A stretch of 64,000 nucleotides of DNA. It comes from Pseudomonas fluorescens (GTDB lineage Bacteria; Pseudomonadota; Gammaproteobacteria; Pseudomonadales; Pseudomonadaceae). A program made the translations under genes and the position numbers. Under the pieces are notes generated by a model. The model was not told the DNA's origin, did no database searches, and saw only the letters and a list, made by a program, of their open reading frames with translations. Below are positions 62,282 through 64,000 of the stretch, in pieces; within the stretch, counting starts at the first letter, position 1, and the number at the start of each line of letters is the position of its first letter. The stretch lies in the NCBI RefSeq assembly GCF_902497785.1, contig NZ_CABVHK010000004.1, positions 1 to 64,000 of the forward strand, written 5' to 3'.

Positions 62282-62707
62282 ATGGCTTCCGCAAATGCCT
62301 CCCACGACGATGACGATGACGCAGCGGTGGACAGCATCAACATCACGCCCCTGGTGGACGTGCTGATGGTGGTGCTGGTGATGTTCATCCTCACCGCCAC
62401 CGCACAGGTATCGGGTATCCAGATCAACCTGCCCAAGGCCAGTGCCTCGGTGTCGCTGTCCGAAGCCAAGACCAAGGCAATCTCGGTCAACGAAGGTGGC
62501 CAGGTGTTTCTCGACGCTTACCCGGTGACCCTGGCCGAGCTGGAAGACCGCTTGCGCATCGAAAAGGCCCAGAACCCCGACTTCCCGGTCATCGTGCGCG
62601 GCGACGCCACGGTGCAGTACCAGAAAGTCGTCGAGGTGCTGGACCTGCTGCGCCGTCTGGAATTGTCACAAGTCGGTCTGGTGACCGGCAAACCGACACA
62701 GGGCTGA
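62282..62707 (+). CDS. exbD2: ExbD-like biopolymer transport protein
   Basis: A 141-residue protein with one N-terminal membrane segment carrying the essential aspartate (ITPLVDVLMVVLVMF, D26) and a periplasmic domain. Together with the ExbB fusion it should form a proton-driven motor. The N-terminus has an unusual run of five aspartates (HDDDDDAA). It starts 12 bp after exbB2 and ends 3 bp before tonB. Confidence 0.93.
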   Translation: MASANASHDDDDDAAVDSINITPLVDVLMVVLVMFILTATAQVSGIQINLPKASASVSLSEAKTKAISVNEGGQVFLDAYPVTLAELEDRLRIEKAQNPDFPVIVRGDATVQYQKVVEVLDLLRRLELSQVGLVTGKPTQG

Positions 62708-62709
62708 CC

Positions 62710-63408
62710 ATGACTGCTCAACTTCCCATCCGCCCGTCACCCGTCAAGCCCTCAGCCCTGCGCGTTGTGAAGTGGGGCGTCGGTTTGCTGATCGCCGGCG
62801 TGGCCGCATGGTTCCTGTGGCAGTGGGCCAACGACATGAGTGGCATTCGCCGGGAAGCGCCGAAGGTGCCGACCATCATTCCGTTGCCGCCACCACCGCC
62901 ACCGCCCCCGGAAAAACCGCCTGAACCGGAAACCCCCGTGGAAGAAAAAATGGTCGAACCCGAACCGACACCCGAGCCCGAAGAGGTCAAGCCTGAAGAA
63001 GAGGCACCGCCGTCCCCGGCAGATGACCTGAACAAGCCGATGGACATGGACGCCGCTGCCCAGGCTGGCGAAGGCGGTATCCCCGTCGGCAAGGGCGGTG
63101 GCATGGCCGGTTCCGGTGGCGGACGTCTGGGCAACGGCACCTACAGCCAGTTCCTCGCGTTTACCTTCCAGCGTTTGCTGCGCGAGAACCCGGACCTGCG
63201 CAACCTGGCGTTTTCGCTCCAGGCAGACGTGTGGCTGAGCAGTGTCGGCGAGATCACCCGGGTCGAACTGGTCAAGTCCAGCGGCAAACCCGAACTCGAC
63301 AACCAGGTCATCGCGGCATTGCGGGCGGCGCCCCACCTCAGCGAACGGCCTCCGGCCTCCATTACTTTGCCTGTGCGCCTGTCCCTGCAAGGGCGGCGTC
63401 CGGGTTAA
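62710..63408 (+). CDS. tonB: TonB-family energy transducer
   Basis: A 232-residue protein with an N-terminal membrane anchor (about residues 15-37), a Pro/Glu-rich periplasmic spacer (about 55-105; PPPPPPPPEKPPEPETPVEE), a glycine-rich stretch and a TonB C-terminal domain (about 150-232; LQADVWLSSVGEITRVELVK). It should couple the ExbBD motor to an outer-membrane partner. No TonB-dependent receptor is visible in the window, so its partner is open; the porin downstream or the VreA protein are candidates. Confidence 0.9.
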   Translation: MTAQLPIRPSPVKPSALRVVKWGVGLLIAGVAAWFLWQWANDMSGIRREAPKVPTIIPLPPPPPPPPEKPPEPETPVEEKMVEPEPTPEPEEVKPEEEAPPSPADDLNKPMDMDAAAQAGEGGIPVGKGGGMAGSGGGRLGNGTYSQFLAFTFQRLLRENPDLRNLAFSLQADVWLSSVGEITRVELVKSSGKPELDNQVIAALRAAPHLSERPPASITLPVRLSLQGRRPG

Positions 63409-63447
63409 TCGAACAATTCAAGTTTTGCAATTAGGAGTTGTGTGCAG

Positions 63448-64000
63448 ATGATTTCCAACGTGAATCGATTATCCCTGGCCGTCGGCATGGTCATTGCCAC
63501 CCTGGTCGGTCAGGCCGCTGCAGCGCCTGCGCCCTCGGAAAACGCCACGATCAATCTGATCCGCCTGCTGGTGGAACAAGGCATTCTGAAACAGGACAAG
63601 GCCGACAAGCTGATCGCCCAGGCACAGAGCGAAGCGGATCAGGCCCGCAAGGCAGCGATCGCCGCGCCGACAGCCGTGGCCGCCGCCGGACCTGCCGCCG
63701 TCCCCGGCGATGTTCGCGTGCAATACGTGCCAGCGGCGGTACGTGATCAGATCCGCGATCAGGTCAAGGCCGAAGTCATGGCGACCGCCAAACAGGAAAA
63801 CTGGGCCCAGCCCAACACCTTTCCGGATTGGGTCTCGCGTATCAGCTTCGACGGCGACATCCGCCTGCGGGACGAGTCGCGTTACTACTCGGATACCAAC
63901 AGCAATGAAATCGTCGACTTTGCCAAGCTCAACAACAACGGACCTTACGACGTAAACCCTAACAGCAGCACGGCATTGCCGCCGTTGCTCAACACCCGTG
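63448..64000 (+). CDS. Putative porin, 3' end outside window
   Basis: The frame is open from ATG 63448 (TTAGGAG upstream) to the window end, giving 184 residues. A signal peptide (about residues 1-27, VGQAAAAP) is followed by an N-terminal helical region (LIRLLVEQGILKQDKADKLI, about 40-60) and, from about residue 130, the start of a barrel (FPDWVSRISFDGDIRLRDES). This is the pattern of putative outer-membrane porins near such loci. It is 40 bp downstream of tonB and probably part of the same transcript. Confidence 0.8.
   Translation, partial: MISNVNRLSLAVGMVIATLVGQAAAAPAPSENATINLIRLLVEQGILKQDKADKLIAQAQSEADQARKAAIAAPTAVAAAGPAAVPGDVRVQYVPAAVRDQIRDQVKAEVMATAKQENWAQPNTFPDWVSRISFDGDIRLRDESRYYSDTNSNEIVDFAKLNNNGPYDVNPNSSTALPPLLNTR

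Overview
The window looks like chromosomal DNA of a fluorescens-group Pseudomonas. The coding DNA is GC-rich, several REP pairs of the Pseudomonas type (GGGAGCGAGCTTGCTCGCGAT and relatives) sit between genes, and almost every gene has a familiar Pseudomonas relative. All family names come from reading the translations; no database search was possible.

Layout. 1-7.6 kb: the end of an acetyl-CoA hydrolase/transferase gene, a two-gene sugar-acid module (AraD1-family protein and a 2-oxoglutarate-semialdehyde-type aldehyde dehydrogenase), a small conserved protein, a secreted lactonase-fold protein, several very small membrane or secreted ORFs, and a glutathione S-transferase. 7.6-12.5 kb: sbcC-sbcD. 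12.6-24.9 kb: a strain-variable island flanked by two direct copies of the 3' end of batD. It holds an EexN-like lipoprotein, two near-identical DUF6708-type putative immunity genes, a VasX/BTH_I2691-type type VI effector, a DUF4123 adaptor, an orphan vgrG and an ABC-F ATPase. 24.9-31.7 kb: a tightly overlapping moxR-DUF58-DUF4381-batA-batB-batD operon. 32-37.8 kb: a small acidic protein and the large NAD-glutamate dehydrogenase gdhB, whose leader contains two hairpins. 37.9-42.6 kb: small accessory genes, a MocR/PdxR-type regulator and a divergent AhpD-like gene.

43-64 kb: a locus matching the P. aeruginosa PUMA3/Pdt region as I remember it. It contains a VreA-like STN protein without a beta-barrel, an ECF sigma factor (VreI) and a FecR-type regulator (VreR). 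These are followed by a 4160-residue two-partner-secretion exoprotein (PdtA), PhdA, the TpsB transporter (PdtB), an ExbB fused to DUF2341-LamG, ExbD, TonB and a porin cut off by the window end. In P. aeruginosa the Hxc type II secretion genes and the DING-family phosphatase gene lapA lie between vreR and pdtA. Here that space holds only about 39 codons resembling a DING protein C-terminus, followed by a strong terminator. I read this as the scar of a deleted hxc/lapA block.

How the parts fit. The Vre proteins probably form a phosphate-linked surface-signalling switch that drives the downstream surface exoprotein and its dedicated energy module. The vgrG island is an effector-delivery cassette (tip, adaptor, toxin, immunity) whose 3' end has been duplicated, leaving orphan toxin tails and spare immunity genes.
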